Part shown: positions 15,876 through 24,034 of the stretch, in pieces | How positions within the stretch are numbered: the first letter of the stretch is position 1 | Layout of the letters: every line of letters starts with the position of its first letter | Made by a program: the position numbers and the translations under genes | Assembly: GCA_963802765.1 (NCBI GenBank) | Contig: CAWDJZ010000007.1 | Span: forward strand, 124,001-188,000 | DNA: 64,000 nucleotides | Source of the DNA: Gaiellasilicea sp963802765 | GTDB lineage: Bacteria > Actinomycetota > Thermoleophilia > Gaiellales > Gaiellaceae | Reading direction: 5' to 3' | Notes under the pieces: generated by a model | Databases searched by the model: none | What the model saw: the letters and a program-made list of their open reading frames with translations, nothing else | Told to the model about the DNA's origin: nothing

Positions 15876-16289
15876 CTAGTGGCGCGCGTCCGCCTCGCGC
15901 AGCCGGCGCGCGAGCTGCTGGACGAGCTTCCAGGCGATGCGGGAGTCGGTCTCGACGATCGGGCGGAACTCCCAGAACGTCATCGCGTAGGTCTTCATGT
16001 CGGTCTCGGCGATCACGGACGCCGTCCGCGCGCCCTCGTCGATGAGGGCGATCTCGCCGAAGTAGTCGCCGGGACCGAGGGTGGCGCGGTCCTCGCCGTG
16101 CACGGTCACCTTCGCCGTTCCCTCGCCGATGATGAAGAAGCCGGCGCCACCCTGGCCCTCGGATGCGATCACGTCGCCGGGGGAGTAGTCGCGCTGCTTG
16201 AAGGAGTCGGCGATCCGCTCCAGGTCCCGTCGCTCGAGCCCGGAGAAGAGCGGCACGCGCGCGAGTGTCTGGACTGAGGGCTTTGGCAT
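15876..16289 (-). CDS. Cyclic nucleotide-binding domain protein
   Basis: Single cNMP-binding domain of 137 residues with no DNA-binding part. LARVPLFSGLERRDLERIADSF starts the helical lead, SPGDVIASEGQGGAGFFIIGEGTAKVTV (in segments) the beta-roll, and PGDYFGEIALIDEGARTASVIAE the phosphate-binding cassette, with the expected Gly-Glu but ARTAS where cAMP receptors have R-S/T-A. It may bind cAMP or act as a stand-alone sensor; partner not visible. Converges with the glycerate kinase at a palindrome. Confidence 0.85.
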   Translation of the reverse strand: MPKPSVQTLARVPLFSGLERRDLERIADSFKQRDYSPGDVIASEGQGGAGFFIIGEGTAKVTVHGEDRATLGPGDYFGEIALIDEGARTASVIAETDMKTYAMTFWEFRPIVETDSRIAWKLVQQLARRLREADARH

Positions 16290-16299
16290 GGCGGCGATC

Positions 16300-16500
16300 C
16301 TAACCCGCGTCGCCTCGGCGGGCCAGCTCCTCGATCTTGCCCTCGGCGGTCTCGAGCCTCGCCAGGCAGAGGCGCAGCAGCTCCTCGCCGCGCTCCCAGA
16401 GCCGGATCGCCTCGTCGAGGTCCGGCTGCCCGCGCTCGAGCCGCTCGACGATCTGCTCCAGCTCTTTCTGCGCCTCTTCGAAGCTGAGCGTTTCGCTCAC
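16300..16500 (-). CDS. xseB: Exodeoxyribonuclease VII small subunit
   Basis: The 66-residue small subunit of exonuclease VII, with the typical LSFEEAQKELEQIVERLERGQ, then DLDEAIRLWERGEELLRLCLARLETAEGKIEEL. These form the two-helix hairpin that coats the large subunit. GTG start overlaps the xseA stop (four bases), giving co-translation of the two subunits of the ssDNA-specific nuclease. Confidence 0.95.
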   Translation of the reverse strand: MSETLSFEEAQKELEQIVERLERGQPDLDEAIRLWERGEELLRLCLARLETAEGKIEELARRGDAG

Positions 16501-17717
16501 GGCTGGACGTCCTCGACCGTCGCGCCGAAGGCGCCCTCGGCCAGCTCGACCTCGACGCGTCTCCCAGGATCGAGGCCGCGCGTGCTGCGCAGCACCGCGT
16601 CGTCGGACCGGACGATCGCGTAGCCGCGGCCGAGGGTCGCGCGCGGCGAGAGGGCAGCGAGGCGCCCGCCTGCTCGTTCGAGCGCAGATCGGCGGCGCTC
16701 GACGAGGAGGGCCGGACCGCGGCGCAAGCGGTCGCGGAGGACGGTCACTCGTTGTGTGTCCCGCTCCAGCGCCCGGCGGGATCCGCGCTCGAGCGCCGCC
16801 CGCGTGCGTGCGACGCCCTCCCGCTCGCGCTCGATCGTCCGCCGCACGCAGCGCTCGAGCGAGCCGCCGGCGCGGATCAGCTCGGCTCGGAGGGCCTCGA
16901 GGTCGGGCACGACCAGCTTCCCCGCCGCCGTCGGCGTCGAGGCACGCACGTCTGCGGCGAGGTCGCAGAGGGGTGTGTCCTGCTCGTGTCCGACGGCGGA
17001 CACGACGGGGACCGGGCAAGCGGCTACGGCGCGCACCACCCGCTCGTCGCTGAAGGGGAGCAGGTCGTCGAAGCTGCCGCCGCCGCGGGTGAGCACGACG
17101 ACGTCCACGCCCGGCTCGCGGGCGACAGCCCGAAGCGCGTCGACGATCCCGTCGGCGGCGCGCGGGCCCTGCACCAGGGTCTCCGCGACGAGGATGCGCG
17201 CCGGTGGGAAGCGGGTCTGGACGGTCGTGACCACGTCGCGCCGGGCGGCGGCGTCGGTCCCGGTGACGAGCGCGATCCGGCGCGGGAAGCGCGGCAGCGC
17301 ACGCTTCCGGGCCGTGTCGAAGAGACCCTCGGCGGCCAGCGACTGCTTCAGCCGCTCGATCGCCGCCAGGTGCGCGCCGAGGCCGAAGCGCTCCAGCGAG
17401 AGCGCCCGCAGACGGAACTCGCCCTTCGCGGCGAAGAGCTCCGGGCGGCCGAGCACATGGATCCGCTCCCCCTCGGCCAGATCGAGCCGAAGTGCATCGA
17501 ACGTGCGGCGCGGAATCGAGGTGGGCAGGCAGGCGCCGTCGTCGGGATCCTTCAGCGTGAAGAAGACGCTGCCCCAGCGCTCCGACCGGCGCAGCTCGGT
17601 CACCTCGCCTTCGATCCAGAGGGTGGGCAGGCGTTGCAGCCACTCGGCGACGCCGCGGTTGAAGCCTGCGACGGTGTAGACCTTCCGTTCGCCGTACAGC
17701 AGGGGCTCGACCTTCAT
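16497..17717 (-). CDS. xseA: Exodeoxyribonuclease VII large subunit
   Basis: Catalytic subunit of ExoVII. N-terminal OB fold (LPTLWIEGEVTELRRSERWG, VFFTLKD), catalytic domain with LVTGTDAAARRDVV, VVVLTRGGGSFDDLLPFSDE, and VSAVGHEQDTPLCDLAADVRASTPTAA, then a coiled-coil region rich in Arg and Glu, and a C-terminal GRGYAIVR block. About 406 residues, slightly shorter than E. coli (456). Operon with xseB. Confidence 0.95.
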   Translation of the reverse strand: MKVEPLLYGERKVYTVAGFNRGVAEWLQRLPTLWIEGEVTELRRSERWGSVFFTLKDPDDGACLPTSIPRRTFDALRLDLAEGERIHVLGRPELFAAKGEFRLRALSLERFGLGAHLAAIERLKQSLAAEGLFDTARKRALPRFPRRIALVTGTDAAARRDVVTTVQTRFPPARILVAETLVQGPRAADGIVDALRAVAREPGVDVVVLTRGGGSFDDLLPFSDERVVRAVAACPVPVVSAVGHEQDTPLCDLAADVRASTPTAAGKLVVPDLEALRAELIRAGGSLERCVRRTIEREREGVARTRAALERGSRRALERDTQRVTVLRDRLRRGPALLVERRRSALERAGGRLAALSPRATLGRGYAIVRSDDAVLRSTRGLDPGRRVEVELAEGAFGATVEDVQP

Positions 17718-17741
17718 TACGGCCGAGCGTAGATGATCGCC

Positions 17742-17945
17742 CTAGAGCAGGATCTCCGTGGCGACCTTCGGATCGCAGCCCCGCCCGACGAGCTCGACCG
17801 CGGCGTGTAGGTCGGCGTCGAGCGCAGCCGCGAGCTTCTCCGCCAGTGGGAGGGGGTAGCCGGCCTCGATCAAGACGTGCAGCCGCCAGGACTCGACCTT
17901 GGCCCGCTCGCTGTGCCGGTCGATCAGCTCTGTTGCATCGGTCAT
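17742..17945 (-). CDS. Small conserved-looking hypothetical protein upstream of xseA
   Basis: About 67 residues, MTDATELIDRHSERAKVESW then RLHVLIEAGYPLPLAEKLAA. It appears helical, with a motif AGYPLPLAEKLA and a C-terminal CDPKVATEIL reminiscent of small helical actinobacterial proteins. ATG at 17945 is chosen over an upstream start that adds only polar residues. It sits 24 bases from xseA on the same strand and may be in the same transcript. No function is recognised. Confidence 0.6.
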   Translation of the reverse strand: MTDATELIDRHSERAKVESWRLHVLIEAGYPLPLAEKLAAALDADLHAAVELVGRGCDPKVATEILL

Positions 17946-18008
17946 GGTGCGCGATCTGTTCGTGCTCAAAGAGACGATCCCTGCCGCGTCTTGTTAGTGC
18001 GGGAACCG

Positions 18009-19154
18009 TCAGCCGTGGCGCACGCGCCCGGCCTCGTCGACCCGGCGCGAGAGCTCGGCCAGCCGGTCCGCGAGCGCCGATCGCTCCGCCTCGGCCTCCG
18101 CGACGAAGGCGCCGAGCGTGCGGCGAAGCTCCGCGTCGGCAGCCGCGATCCGGTCCGAGAACGAGGCGGCGAGCTCGTCTTGCTGGCGCTCGAAGGCCGC
18201 CTGTACCTGCCGCTGCCGCGCCTCGAGCCGCTGCTGACCCGCTTCGCCGACTTGCGAGAGTCGCTCGGCGAAGACCATGTCCGCCTGACGCACAAATGTC
18301 TCGATGGCGCGGTCGAGCTCGCGGGAGAGCCGGCTCGCCGCCGCTTCCCGCGCCGAGCGCATCGTCGAGTCGAACTGAACGGCAGCCGCCTCGGCGTAGC
18401 GTTCCGCCTCGCGTGCGATCACGCGCTGCAGCTGCTCGACCTGGCGACGCTCGATGTCCGCGAACGAGGCCTCGATCCGCCGCGCGGCCTCCGTCTCACC
18501 ACGCTCGATCTGCTCGGCGAGCGCCTCCTCGCGCCGCCTCAGACGCTCCGCGATCTCTTCGATCACGCGGCGCCGCTCGCCGGTGTGAGCCTCGAGCTCC
18601 TCGACCGCTTCGGCAACCGCCGCCTGCGCCGAGCGTTCGAGCTCCTCGCGCAGGCGCAGCACCGACGCCCGCTGCTCGTCCGAGGTCGAGACGAGCTCCG
18701 CCGCCTCGGACTCGATCCGGGCCTCGGCCTCGGCGATCTCGCGCTTCTGGCGCTGGTCGAGCCGTCGGAGCTCCGTCTCGAGGCTCTGTTGCGCACGGTC
18801 GAGATCGTCGCTCCAGCCGCGCAGCCGCTCCTCAACGCGCCGGGTCGTGGCCGTCAACACCTCGGCGAGCTCGGCTCCGGCGGTGCGCTCCCGCTCGACG
18901 AACTCGCGGCGGCGCTCCTCCGCGATTCGTCGTTCCTCCTCGACGAGCGCGGAGTGCGCGTTCGCACGCATCTGGGCAACCCTCGACTTCAGCTCGGCCG
19001 CCGCCGCGGCGGTCTCTTCCGCGACGACGGCGTCGAGCCGTGCGCGCGCCTCCGCGATCGGATCCTCGGGGCGCTTCCCACGCCCCCGTAGGAGCGCCGC
19101 GAGCGCCAGCGCGACGGCGAGCACGGCCAGCACGAGTGCGACCCGTTCGACCAC
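18009..19154 (-). CDS. Membrane-anchored long coiled-coil protein
   Basis: One N-terminal transmembrane helix (VERVALVLAVLAVALALAAL, residues about 2-22) is followed by a short basic patch RGRGKR and about 330 residues of charged, Glu/Arg/Ala-rich sequence with heptad spacing and no Pro or Gly breaks, i.e. a long coiled coil or spectrin-like rod. Examples are EAEARIESEAAELVST and REEALAEQIERGETEAARRI. A structural or scaffolding role near the membrane is possible; no enzyme motif exists. GTG at 19154 is the start that places the helix at the N-terminus. Divergent from the next gene. Confidence 0.7.
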   Translation of the reverse strand: MVERVALVLAVLAVALALAALLRGRGKRPEDPIAEARARLDAVVAEETAAAAAELKSRVAQMRANAHSALVEEERRIAEERRREFVERERTAGAELAEVLTATTRRVEERLRGWSDDLDRAQQSLETELRRLDQRQKREIAEAEARIESEAAELVSTSDEQRASVLRLREELERSAQAAVAEAVEELEAHTGERRRVIEEIAERLRRREEALAEQIERGETEAARRIEASFADIERRQVEQLQRVIAREAERYAEAAAVQFDSTMRSAREAAASRLSRELDRAIETFVRQADMVFAERLSQVGEAGQQRLEARQRQVQAAFERQQDELAASFSDRIAAADAELRRTLGAFVAEAEAERSALADRLAELSRRVDEAGRVRHG

Positions 19155-19187
19155 GGCCGCATCGTAGTGGCGCCCTATGCTGGCGTC

Positions 19188-19865
19188 GTGGGGCTGGCGG
19201 CGGAGCTCGAGCAGGTCGCGAGGAGGTCGGGCGCCGCGGCGGTGCTCGCCGCCGAGGCGCACGAGGGGGACAGGATCTTCCTCTGCGCGTTCGAGGAGGG
19301 TGACGGCGGCCGCACGTGGCTCGCCTACGAAGCCGGCGGCGAGCCCGTCTCCGACAGGCTCCGGGTGCGGGAAGCCGTCTCGATCATCGCTCTGTGCGAG
19401 CTGGCCGAGGAGACCGCCGGCGGCGGCGACCTCGACGACCTGCGCGCCCAGCTCGCCTCGCTACGGATCACGGAGAGCCCACCCGGGATCGAGGAGGCGG
19501 AAGAGGCGGCGCTCGAGTTGCAGCGCGTGCTCGGCGCGCCGCCGACGCTCGCGACGCCGACCCGGCTCGACGAGATCGGCGCGGCGACGCGCCGGCTCGA
19601 GGTCGCGCTCGGAAGCGCATTACACGGGTCACCCTTCGCGCTGGCGATGAAGAGCGCCGGCGACGTCGTCGAGGCGCTCTTCGGCGACGTCGAGCGCTCC
19701 TACCGGCATAGACGCTCAGCTAGCCTTGAGAAATGGAAGGTAGTGGCGGCTTCGGCTTCCCGTTCGGCGGCGATCCCGAGGAGCTTCTGCGCGGGATCCA
19801 GGAGTTCGCGGCGCAGCAGGCCGAGTCGGTCCAGGAGGCGCAGCGCGAGCAGTTCGCGACGCTGA
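19188..19865 (+). CDS. Hypothetical protein
   Basis: No family recognised. Residues 1-170 have ordinary protein composition: LAAELEQVARRSGAAAVLAA, RIFLCAFEEGDGGRTWLAYE, VREAVSIIALCELAEETAGG, and a late helical GAATRRLEVALGSALHG and DVVEALFGDVERSYR. After about 19710 the sequence turns Arg/Ser-rich and overlaps the next gene by 133 bases in another frame, so the natural stop is probably near 19705-19720 and was lost through a small indel. GTG at 19188 is chosen for start; a further GTG lies 21 bases upstream. Confidence 0.55.
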   Translation: MGLAAELEQVARRSGAAAVLAAEAHEGDRIFLCAFEEGDGGRTWLAYEAGGEPVSDRLRVREAVSIIALCELAEETAGGGDLDDLRAQLASLRITESPPGIEEAEEAALELQRVLGAPPTLATPTRLDEIGAATRRLEVALGSALHGSPFALAMKSAGDVVEALFGDVERSYRHRRSASLEKWKVVAASASRSAAIPRSFCAGSRSSRRSRPSRSRRRSASSSRR

Positions 19866-20035
19866 CGCTGAACACGGCCGTCGAGCTGACTGCCGCCGCG
19901 CTGAAGCAGGTGCAGCCGAGCGGCGGCATCGACGAGCAGGCCGTCGCACTCCGCGACGCGATGCGCGTGCTCTTCCCCGAGGCAGTTGCGCTCGTCAGCG
20001 CGGCCCGCCAAGGGTTCATGCGCGAACCCCGCTGA
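19733..20035 (+). CDS. Small Gln/Ala-rich hypothetical protein
   Basis: About 100 residues: GGFGFPFGGDPEELLRGIQE, FAAQQAESVQEAQREQFATL, then an Ala-rich helix and a C-terminal ALRDAMRVLFPEAVALVSAA. Predicted helical, soluble, without signal peptide. Follows the previous hypothetical gene on the same strand. No function is recognised. A strong hairpin lies 67 bases after the stop. Confidence 0.6.
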   Translation: MEGSGGFGFPFGGDPEELLRGIQEFAAQQAESVQEAQREQFATLTLNTAVELTAAALKQVQPSGGIDEQAVALRDAMRVLFPEAVALVSAARQGFMREPR

Positions 20036-20101
20036 CGCATACGACGGACAATTCGAAGGGTGTGGGACGCCGCAAGGCGGCCCCTTCAGGGATCTTCGCG
20101 C

Positions 20102-20131
20102 GATGAGCATCCGCTTCTGCGGGTGCTCATC
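20102..20131. terminator. Hairpin before proline dehydrogenase
   Basis: Arms GATGAGCATCCGC and GCGGGTGCTCATC with a TTCT loop, 13 pairs including one G-U. It could end the upstream small-gene transcript or act in the putA-like leader, since it sits 27 bases before the GTG start. No T-run follows. Confidence 0.5.
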
Positions 20132-20158
20132 CTGCGCAAAGGAATAGGCTCCGGCGCC

Positions 20159-21064
20159 GTGTCTCTGCTCGACCGCGCCGTTGTCACGCTGCTCCCGGCC
20201 GTCCCGAAGCGGCTCGTGCGGAAGCTGTCCTCCCGCTACATCGCCGGCTCCTCGCTCGACGACGCGCGGCGGGTCGTCGCGGGCCTGAACGCGGACGGCA
20301 AGCTGGCGACCGTGGACGTGCTCGGCGAGGAGGTCGTACACGCATCCGAAGCCGCGGCGATCACGACCGAATACGTCGCGGCGCTCGATCTTTTCGAGCG
20401 CGACGACCTCGATGCAAATGTCAGCGTCAAGCCGACGGGGCTCGGCTTGAAGCTCGGCTACGAGCTCTGCAAGCGCAACGTCGAGGCGGTGATCGCGGCC
20501 GCGGAGCCGACGAACCGCTTCGTTCGGATCGACATGGAGGACTCGTCGACCACCGACGACACTCTCCGGCTCTTCCGCGAGCTCCGCGACGAGGGACACC
20601 TGCGGGTAGGCCCGGTGCTGCAGGCCTCGCTCAGGCGGACGGTCTCCGACGCCGCGTCGCTCGCAGGGGCGAGCGTCCGGATCTGCAAGGGGATCTACGT
20701 CGAGCCCGAGTCGATCCAGTTCCGCGACGACGACGAGGTGCGGATCAGCTTCGTGCAGGCGCTGGAGGCGCTGCTCGACGGCGGCTGCTACGCGGCGATC
20801 GCGACACACGACGAGTGGCTCGTCGACCGTGCGTTGGCGATGATCGCCGAGCGAGGGCTCGAGCCGAGCCAGTACGAGTTCCAGATGCTGCTCGGCGTGC
20901 GGCCGGAGCTCGGCGACCGCCTCGTCGCAGGCGGCCACCGCCTCCGCATCTACGTCCCGTTCGGCCGCCAGTGGTACGAGTACTCGCTCCGCCGGCTACA
21001 GGAGAACCCGAAGGTCGCGGGCTATGTCGCCGGCGATCTCGCCCGGTCGCTCGTTCGTCGCTAG
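20159..21064 (+). CDS. Proline dehydrogenase
   Basis: FAD-dependent (beta-alpha)8 enzyme oxidising proline to pyrroline-5-carboxylate. Motifs include NVSVKPTGLGLKL (flavin-binding Lys), FVRIDMEDSSTTD, VGPVLQASLRRT, RICKGIYVEP, ATHDEWLVDRAL, EFQMLLGVRPELGDRL and YVPFGRQWYEYSLRRLQENP, the substrate-arginine motif. About 301 residues: the compact monofunctional form of Gram-positives and actinobacteria. GTG at 20159 (VSLLDRAVV) is chosen by homology. The aldehyde dehydrogenase partner is not in the window. Confidence 0.92.
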   Translation: MSLLDRAVVTLLPAVPKRLVRKLSSRYIAGSSLDDARRVVAGLNADGKLATVDVLGEEVVHASEAAAITTEYVAALDLFERDDLDANVSVKPTGLGLKLGYELCKRNVEAVIAAAEPTNRFVRIDMEDSSTTDDTLRLFRELRDEGHLRVGPVLQASLRRTVSDAASLAGASVRICKGIYVEPESIQFRDDDEVRISFVQALEALLDGGCYAAIATHDEWLVDRALAMIAERGLEPSQYEFQMLLGVRPELGDRLVAGGHRLRIYVPFGRQWYEYSLRRLQENPKVAGYVAGDLARSLVRR

Positions 21065-21342
21065 GGCGGCGGAGGCCCGGGCCGGACGTCCTCTTCGACC
21101 ACCGTCTCGCGGCGGCGCGGCAGCGGCGTCGGGTCGGCGGGCCCGCCTTCGACGTAGGTCGCGCGCCGTCGGAACCCGCCCCAGCTCGACCAGAAGATGA
21201 GCGAGAGGACGAGCCCGAGGATCCCGACGATCAGGAGGATGACGCCGACCGTGTTCACCTCGATCCCCTCCGCGTCGGCCGTGACGCCCCAGGCGAGCAC
21301 GGCGCCGACGGCGATCAGGAGGAGGCTGACCGAGATACCCAT
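21061..21342 (-). CDS. DUF6458-type small membrane protein
   Basis: Two transmembrane helices (GISVSLLLIAVGAVLAWGV and NTVGVILLIVGILGLVLSLI) with a short loop and a polar, Pro/Arg-rich tail. The pattern MGI-S-LLIAVGAVL followed by NTVGVIL-IVG matches a family widespread in actinobacteria of unknown role. ATG at 21342 has AAGGA five bases upstream, deciding the start. The stop overlaps that of proline dehydrogenase. Confidence 0.8.
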   Translation of the reverse strand: MGISVSLLLIAVGAVLAWGVTADAEGIEVNTVGVILLIVGILGLVLSLIFWSSWGGFRRRATYVEGGPADPTPLPRRRETVVEEDVRPGPPPP

Positions 21343-21372
21343 GCGCATCCTTGTCCCCGGCCGAATTCGTTT

Positions 21373-21993
21373 CTAAGCGTCAGGCTTCTCGGCGGCGACG
21401 ACGATGTGGCCGGGGACGTTCGCGTCTTTGCCCGGCCACTCCTCTAGCCCGCGGAGCACGAGACCGGCCCGGGCGACGGCGCTGACGATCTCGCCCAATC
21501 CCGCCGATGCGAAGTAATCGCCCCGCCAGCGTCCGAACGCATCCAGGCAGGCGGCGGCGGGGTGCTCGTCGTGGAGCAGGAGCACGCCGCCCGGCCGGAG
21601 GGCGGCCGCGACGCCGCCGACCCACGAGTCGACGGCGCGGATGCGCGCGAGCGAGCCGTGGCCGAGGTAGACGAGATCCCAGCGGCCGAGCAGGAGCTCG
21701 GGCGGAAGTGAATGCGCGTCGGCGTGCACCCACGGCAGCTCCGGCCGCCGCCGCCGCGCCGCTTCGATCGCGGCTGCGTCGTCGTCGACTCCGGTGACGA
21801 GCGCGCCGAGCTCCGCCAGGTCGTGCGACTCCCGCCCGGTGCCGCAGAAGAGGTGGAGAACGCGGCTGCCCTGGGCGCCCTGCAGGCGCTCTCTGATCCC
21901 CTCCGGCATCCCCGGCGCCGCGAGGACGTTCTCCGACGTGCGATGCCGCTCGTCGAAGGCGCGGCGGTTCTTGTCGGTCGGTTCCATCGGCAT
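21373..21993 (-). CDS. Class I SAM-dependent methyltransferase
   Basis: Rossmann methyltransferase of about 206 residues. Motif I is VLHLFCGTGRESHDLAELG, motif II acid in VTGVDDDAAAIEAAR, motif III VHADAHSLP, then DLVYLGHGSLARI and LRPGGVLLLHDEHP. The HDEHP and the N-terminal RAFDERHRTSENVL resemble SAM methyltransferases of unknown substrate. Same strand as fabL, separated by 11 bases; may share its transcript. Confidence 0.85.
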   Translation of the reverse strand: MPMEPTDKNRRAFDERHRTSENVLAAPGMPEGIRERLQGAQGSRVLHLFCGTGRESHDLAELGALVTGVDDDAAAIEAARRRRPELPWVHADAHSLPPELLLGRWDLVYLGHGSLARIRAVDSWVGGVAAALRPGGVLLLHDEHPAAACLDAFGRWRGDYFASAGLGEIVSAVARAGLVLRGLEEWPGKDANVPGHIVVAAEKPDA

Positions 21994-22004
21994 TAGTGCC
22001 CCTG

Positions 22005-22742
22005 CTACGCCTTGAGGGAGAAGCCGCCGTCGACGATCAGTGTCTGGCCGCGGATCATCTCGGCTTCCGACGAGCAGAGGAAGGTGACGGCGGCCGCGAT
22101 GTCCGCGGGCGTGACGAGGCGGCCGGCGGGGTTGTCTGCGCCGGCCCGAAGCATCTCCTCGCGGTTCGGGAAGTGCTCCAGCGCGCCGGTCTCGACGACG
22201 CCTCCCGAGACGGCGTTGACGCGAATCCCGTGCGGAGCCAGCTCCACCGCGAGGTAGCGGACGAGCGCCTCGAGGGCGGCCTTCGAGACGCCGACAAGCG
22301 TGTAGTTCTCCAGCACCCGCTGCGCGCCGAGGCTCGAGATGCCGATGATCGAGGCACCGGGAAGCATCTGCGGCGCGACCACGCGTGTCAGCGCCAGGAG
22401 CGCCCGCGTGTTCGCAGCGAGCGTCCAGTCCCAGTGCTTGTCCTCGGTCTCGATCGCCGGGCGGATCACGCCCGTGGCAGCGTTGTGGACGAGCACGTCG
22501 AGCGCGCCGAGGAGCGCGACCTCCTCGAGCACGCGGGCGGAGGAGACGTTGCCGCGGATGAGGACCGGCTCGGCTCCGAGCACCCGCAGCTCCTCGGCGG
22601 TCTCCTCGGCCGCCGCATCCGACCGGAGGTATCCGATCGCCACCCGCGATGCTCCGAGCTCGGCGAAGCGGAGCGCGATCACCTTCCCGATCCCGCGCGA
22701 GCCACCGGTCACGAGAACCGACGCGCCCGGGTATGTGGTCAA
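22005..22742 (-). CDS. fabL: Enoyl-[ACP] reductase III-like short-chain dehydrogenase
   Basis: SDR of about 245 residues reading VLVTGGSRGIGKVIALRF (cofactor loop), VLVHNAATGVIRPAIE, GISSLGAQRVLENYTLVGVSKAALEAL and RVNAVSGGVVETGALEHFPNREEM, ending MIRGQTLIVDGGFSL. The Tyr-x6-Lys spacing in YTLVGVSK is the enoyl reductase signature and the whole string tracks Bacillus FabL, which reduces the enoyl-ACP double bond with NADPH. TTG start overlaps the upstream gene stop (TTGA). It could serve fatty-acid synthesis or be an unrelated FabL-like SDR. Confidence 0.82.
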   Translation of the reverse strand: MTTYPGASVLVTGGSRGIGKVIALRFAELGASRVAIGYLRSDAAAEETAEELRVLGAEPVLIRGNVSSARVLEEVALLGALDVLVHNAATGVIRPAIETEDKHWDWTLAANTRALLALTRVVAPQMLPGASIIGISSLGAQRVLENYTLVGVSKAALEALVRYLAVELAPHGIRVNAVSGGVVETGALEHFPNREEMLRAGADNPAGRLVTPADIAAAVTFLCSSEAEMIRGQTLIVDGGFSLKA

Positions 22743-23023
22743 GCGCGGTCTCGTCGCGGCAGCGGCTCTTGGGCGGGGGCGGAGCTCGGGATTCCCTCCC
22801 AGCCGAGCCGCTCGCGCGACTCCTTCTCGCCGTCCTCGGCCTTGGAGGAGGCGTGCCCGAGGTCGTCGAGGAGCTCCATCTTCTCCTCGCCGTAACGGCG
22901 CACGGGATGGTCGGGCGGCAGGTCCTCGATCAGCTCGCGCACGCGCGCCCGGAGCTGATAGGCGAAGTGCGGCGTCGCCGGCCCGACGAGGGCGTCGATG
23001 TCGCGGATCGAGGGCTCGGCCAT
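22739..23023 (-). CDS. Small hypothetical protein coupled to fabL
   Basis: About 94 residues: SIRDIDALVGPATPHFAYQL, RARVRELIEDLPPDHPVRRY, GEEKMELLDDLGHASSK. Charged and helical, no signal or membrane segment. Its stop overlaps the fabL start (TTGA), so they are one operon; the role is unknown. Confidence 0.65.
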   Translation of the reverse strand: MAEPSIRDIDALVGPATPHFAYQLRARVRELIEDLPPDHPVRRYGEEKMELLDDLGHASSKAEDGEKESRERLGWEGIPSSAPAQEPLPRRDRA

Positions 23024-23103
23024 CGGGGCGCAAGCCTATCCATTGCAGTCGCGCGGATCCTGACCGCCGGCCGTGACGCGGGCGCGAGCCGTAGGGTCGG
23101 CCG

Positions 23104-23997
23104 ATGCGGCGACCGCGCACTCTCGAGTTGATGCTGCTGACGACGGTGGTGCTCTGGGCGCTGAACCTGACCGTCACGCGCTACATCCTCACGCACGGGT
23201 TCGAGCCGCTCGCGTACGCGACCGCCCGATACGGCGCCGCGGGCGCGATCTTCGTCGGCATCGCGGTCGTCGCCGAGCGGTCGCTTCGAATCCGCCGAAC
23301 CGACCTCGCGCTCGTCGCGGCCGCCGTGCTCTGCCTCTGGCTGAACCAGCTGGCGTTCGTGTACGCGCTCGAGGGGACGAGCGCCTCGACGATCGCGCTG
23401 ATCCTCGGAGCGACTCCGATCTTCGCCGCCCTGATCGGCCTCCCGCTCGGGCTCGAGCGCGCCTTGCCGCGACGTTTCTGGATCGCGGCCGCGATCTCGT
23501 TCGCAGGTGTCGGCCTCGTTGCGCTCGGCTCCACGGCCGGACTGGGCGGCGACGTGCGTGGCACGTTGCTCGGGATCGCAACTGCGGCGACCTGGGCAGG
23601 GTACTCGGTCGCGATCGCGCCGTTGATGGAGCGGTACTCGGCGTCGCGGATCAGCGCAGTCGTGCTTCCGCTCGCCTGGATCCTGATCGCACTCGTCGGC
23701 TGGCCGCAGACGCTCGAGCAGGATTACGCGCTCGGCTGGGAAGTCTGGGTCCTGTTCGCGTTCGCGACGCTCGGCCCGCTGGTGCTCACGAACGTGCTCT
23801 GGTTCCGCTCGCTGCACCGGATCGGTCCGTCGCGGGCCACGCTCGTCGCGAACCTGCAGCCGTTCGTCGCGGCGGTCTTCGCTGTCGTGCTCCTCGACGA
23901 GCGGATGACGGCGCTTCAGATCCTCGGCGGGTTTCTGATCGCCGCGGGAATCCTGTTCGCGCGAGGGCGTACCTCCGTACCCGCGGTGGGCGAGTAG
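23104..23997 (+). CDS. EamA/DMT-family exporter
   Basis: Third DMT exporter in the window, 297 residues, ten helices. First repeat ELMLLTTVVLWALNLTVTRY, LNQLAFVYALEGTSASTIAL, ILGATPIFAALIGLPLG; second repeat ATAATWAGYSVAIAPLMERY, LGPLVLTNVLWFRSLHRIG, LQPFVAAVFAVVLLDERMT. The P-F-A motif and the DE(R)-T end are standard. Substrate unknown. Divergent from the fabL cluster. Confidence 0.87.
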   Translation: MRRPRTLELMLLTTVVLWALNLTVTRYILTHGFEPLAYATARYGAAGAIFVGIAVVAERSLRIRRTDLALVAAAVLCLWLNQLAFVYALEGTSASTIALILGATPIFAALIGLPLGLERALPRRFWIAAAISFAGVGLVALGSTAGLGGDVRGTLLGIATAATWAGYSVAIAPLMERYSASRISAVVLPLAWILIALVGWPQTLEQDYALGWEVWVLFAFATLGPLVLTNVLWFRSLHRIGPSRATLVANLQPFVAAVFAVVLLDERMTALQILGGFLIAAGILFARGRTSVPAVGE

Positions 23998-24002
23998 CCG
24001 TT

Positions 24003-24024
24003 CTCCTCGTAACAACCGAGGAGG
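24003..24024 (+). promoter_or_regulatory. Hairpin covering a Shine-Dalgarno sequence
   Basis: CTCCTCG (24003-24009) pairs with CGAGGAG (24017-24023) around TAACAAC. The 3' arm contains AGGAGG (24019-24024), the ribosome-binding site ten bases before the ATG at 24035. The fold would hide the site, suggesting translational control or merely a weak terminator of the exporter gene just upstream. Confidence 0.5.
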
Positions 24025-24034
24025 GGTTACGAAA

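Noticed and set aside
20060..20158. N-terminal extension of proline dehydrogenase
   Set aside because: It would translate a hairpin region, and homology begins at the GTG at 20159.
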